A stretch of 7,364 bases of DNA from JAVKLU01 sp031538895. GTDB lineage: Bacteria; Pseudomonadota; Gammaproteobacteria; Burkholderiales; Burkholderiaceae. A program made the translations under genes and the position numbers. The DNA lies in the NCBI GenBank assembly GCA_031538895.1, contig JAVKLU010000050.1, positions 1 to 7,364 of the forward strand. Direction: 5' to 3'. The notes beneath the pieces were generated by a model. It did no database searches. It was not told the origin of the DNA and was given only the letters and a program-made list of their open reading frames with translations. Below, piece after piece: positions 5,340 to 7,364 of this stretch; the first letter of the stretch is position 1; the number at the start of each line of letters is the position of its first letter.

Positions 5340-6680
5340 ATGTTCCTAAAGTCAGCTCTTTCTTGTATCCGCTCTTTCCCTAGCTTTATGTACTTAGGGT
5401 ACAGCGTGTTAATACTGTCTTCAATTTTGAGTTTTGGGCAGTTGAGCCAGGCTAATCCCTCACTTTTGGGATCAGGTTTTGGGATGACGACAGGCTATGT
5501 GACTAATTCCTACAACCTTCATTCTGTAGCGAATAATCCGGCGGGCTTAGATTTTTTGATTGATGCGCAAAGTAGCAAGCGCTTAGGTTTGGTTTTGCCC
5601 AATGTGGGACTTCAGGTGGAATTAGGTGATGCCAGTGGTTTTAAAAAAATTACAGACAGTTTAAACACGATAATCGAGAAATCGTACACAAATCCGGCGG
5701 ATCTTAATAAGGCTAAGACTGATGCGGAGTCCCTAATTGCGCAACTACAAGAGGGCGCGCGCGTACAAATCGGACTAAATCTTAATCCCTTACTGACACC
5801 TGTGGTGTGGCGGTCAGAAAAATTAGGCGGTACTTTAGCCTTGAATTTTGGATTTGAGGCAGGTTTGGATAGCAGTTTTAAATCATCGACAATTGAGATT
5901 GATCAGGCTAATAATAAACTTAGCACCAGGGCCGGACTTGATACCAGTGTGATTCGTTTATTGCATACGTCTTTGGGGTATAGCAAGCGTCCATTTACAA
6001 GTTTGACTGAAGTCGGTGAAAAGTGGGGGAGGGTTGATGTCGGTGCGCGCCTTAATTTGTATTCAGCGACCGCACAACGTGCTTATTTTCTTGCCGGTAG
6101 TGGTGATATCAACCAAATCAGCAATTTGGGAACTAGCGCAAGTTCCAGTCAGTTCGGGGTTGATTTGGGTCTGATGAATACCTACACCTATGGCCAGCTC
6201 GGATTGACTTATTACAACGTCAATACGCCAAAATTTGATTTTCCATCGTTAACTTCGGCCGATGCAAAAGCCGTTGCGGCAAGCAATAGTTCTTTGCTGC
6301 TCGATCGCACGGTGGCGTTCAAACCCCAGGCGGTGCTAGAAGGATCTTTGTTTAATACAAGGCGTAGTCTTGCCCTTCAAGCCAGTTACGCACTCAACCC
6401 TTCAGTTAATTTATTGGGACAGGATATTCAATACTCAACACTGTCGCTGGGCGTGTATCCTAAATTTGACAGTTCATTGATCAACGTGTTAACGCCGACT
6501 TTACGCCTTGGTTATCGGGTCAACCAAGTGGGGTCGAAGTTAGATATTTACAGCTTTGGATTCTCTCTATTCCGTGCGTTGAACTTTGATGCCTGGTGGT
6601 CGCCTAAAATGATTGGCTACGACTCGAGTGAGGTACCGCGTATCTTTGGTGCGAGCTTAGGCTTTACCACGTCATTTTAA
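5340..6680 (+). CDS. predicted outer-membrane beta-barrel protein, TraF/FadL-like
   Basis: I do not recognise a precise family. With ATG 5340 the product is 446 residues. It has a basic N-terminus, a hydrophobic core at about 18-33 (YLGYSVLILSSILSFG) and a likely signal peptidase I site after LSQA (38). The mature part begins with a Gly-rich stretch and SVANNPAG (62-69), like the NPAxL motif near the start of FadL, PorV and TraF_2-type barrels. A predicted helical segment follows (about 100-141, GFKKITDSLNTIIEK on), then alternating polar/hydrophobic strands to a C-terminal Phe (GASLGFTTSF), as expected of a BamA-inserted barrel. The layout resembles proteins annotated conjugal transfer TraF (PF13729), but no conjugation genes are nearby. 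The frame is open back to 5229, inside pilE, but 5340 gives a proper signal peptide; ATG 5388 would lack basic residues. No clear ribosome-binding site is seen. Confidence 0.7.
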   Translation: MFLKSALSCIRSFPSFMYLGYSVLILSSILSFGQLSQANPSLLGSGFGMTTGYVTNSYNLHSVANNPAGLDFLIDAQSSKRLGLVLPNVGLQVELGDASGFKKITDSLNTIIEKSYTNPADLNKAKTDAESLIAQLQEGARVQIGLNLNPLLTPVVWRSEKLGGTLALNFGFEAGLDSSFKSSTIEIDQANNKLSTRAGLDTSVIRLLHTSLGYSKRPFTSLTEVGEKWGRVDVGARLNLYSATAQRAYFLAGSGDINQISNLGTSASSSQFGVDLGLMNTYTYGQLGLTYYNVNTPKFDFPSLTSADAKAVAASNSSLLLDRTVAFKPQAVLEGSLFNTRRSLALQASYALNPSVNLLGQDIQYSTLSLGVYPKFDSSLINVLTPTLRLGYRVNQVGSKLDIYSFGFSLFRALNFDAWWSPKMIGYDSSEVPRIFGASLGFTTSF

Positions 6681-6681
6681 A

Positions 6682-7364
6682 TTGAGCGCGCGAGTTTTCG
6701 TTCTTATTCCGGCGGCAGGCCTTGGGACTCGTGTCAATGCCGAGCTAGATAGGAATTTAAGCGCGGATGTAAAAACTCCAACAGGCAATTTTTTACCCAA
6801 GCAGTATCAAATACTTGGCAAAGACGGGGTGTCAATGTTGGTCAAAACCTTGACGCCTTTTTTATCACACCCAGGTATTCATCACATCTCTGTTTTAGTC
6901 CAAGAAACTGATGTGCATATCGCGACGATACTGGCGAATTTTCCTCAAGTTCAGATAGTGCGCTGTGGCGCCAATACGCGTGCGCAGACGGTGCAAGGCG
7001 CAATCGAATGTTTACGTCAGCAGGTCAAAGACGATGATTGGGTACTCGTCCATGACGCAGCCAGGCCTGGGCTTGTGGCGCAAGATTTAACACGTTTATT
7101 TGATGCGCTTATTGATGAACCCGTAGGGGCATTATTGGCCTTACCAGTGGTGGATACGGTGAAGCGTCAAGACTCTGATCAAATCATTCCCCATGTCAAA
7201 GAAACGCTAGAACGTAGCGATTTATGGTTGGCGCAAACGCCACAAGCCTTTCGTTATCAGGTGTTACAACGCGCGTTGAACCTTGCGAAAAAAAATGATT
7301 TTGTCGGTATTACTGATGAAGCCAGCGCCGTAGAAGCTTTGGGACTGACGCCGCGTTTAGTGAA
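6682..7364 (+). CDS. ispD: 2-C-methyl-D-erythritol 4-phosphate cytidylyltransferase, 3' end off window
   Basis: Transfers CMP from CTP to methylerythritol phosphate in the MEP isoprenoid pathway, in the cytoplasm. The window shows 227 codons; perhaps 25 residues are missing. Conserved blocks are VLIPAAGLGTR (R17, equivalent to E. coli Arg20), LPKQYQ (K40, equivalent to Lys27), VLVHDAARPG (D125, R128), LPVVDTVKR, LWLAQTPQAFR and GITDEASAVEALG. Between R17 and K40 there are 22 residues where E. coli has 6, an insertion of about 16 in the CTP-binding loop. The frame is closed by TAG at 6658, and the only start before the first motif is TTG 6682, one nt after the stop of the barrel gene and without a visible Shine-Dalgarno. 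Translation therefore probably depends on coupling to the upstream gene. ispF often follows ispD, but the window ends first. Confidence 0.93.
   Translation, partial: MSARVFVLIPAAGLGTRVNAELDRNLSADVKTPTGNFLPKQYQILGKDGVSMLVKTLTPFLSHPGIHHISVLVQETDVHIATILANFPQVQIVRCGANTRAQTVQGAIECLRQQVKDDDWVLVHDAARPGLVAQDLTRLFDALIDEPVGALLALPVVDTVKRQDSDQIIPHVKETLERSDLWLAQTPQAFRYQVLQRALNLAKKNDFVGITDEASAVEALGLTPRLV

Noticed and set aside
5340..6680. Evidence for a conjugative element because of TraF-like features
   Set aside because: No relaxase, coupling protein or other transfer gene is present. TraF_2-type barrels are also found outside conjugation loci.

Overview
The window looks like chromosomal DNA of a proteobacterium. 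A betaproteobacterium, probably a low-to-moderate-GC member of the Burkholderiales, is favoured. The ferrochelatase has the N-terminal style (HGQAVRTAILWVNLG, RRYLAEFLSDGRVVEIPR) and the C-terminal style (HYIPCLN, LAGWP) that I associate with betaproteobacterial HemH. The single-TM lytic transglycosylase and the PilE-like pilin also fit. This placement rests on remembered family patterns, not on a search.

Layout, all genes on the + strand. Positions 1-144 hold one copy of a short repeat with terminal inverted repeats. A 16-codon possible leader ORF (187-237) then runs into hisQ (231-935), which overlaps hisM (932-1645) by ATGA; together they encode the two permeases of a polar amino acid ABC transporter. 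hemH (1753-2868), with a TTG start, encodes ferrochelatase, the last step of haem synthesis. A 351-bp AT-rich gap (2869-3219) carries a small inverted repeat and a plausible sigma70 promoter. It leads into a gene for a membrane-anchored lytic transglycosylase (3220-4053). A second, inverted copy of the repeat lies at 4064-4214, followed by a large-loop stem with a U-tract (4242-4313) that reads as a terminator.

After the terminator comes a compact same-strand run: a PilX-like prepilin (4338-4820), a PilE-like minor pilin (4865-5299), a predicted outer-membrane beta-barrel protein (5340-6680) and ispD (from 6682, cut off by the window end). Gaps of 44, 40 and 1 nt suggest one transcription unit. 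The two pilin-like products would feed a type IV pilus. IspD is the MEP-pathway cytidylyltransferase and is functionally unrelated, so it is probably only co-transcribed.

Most of the window is ordinary housekeeping and envelope biology, and I do not see a new defence or mobile system. The points most worth a second look are the pair of near-identical inverted repeats bracketing hisQM-hemH-transglycosylase, a roughly 16-residue insertion inside the CTP-binding motif of IspD, the tiny leader ORF with a better ribosome-binding site than hisQ itself, and the unassigned barrel protein placed between pilin genes and ispD.
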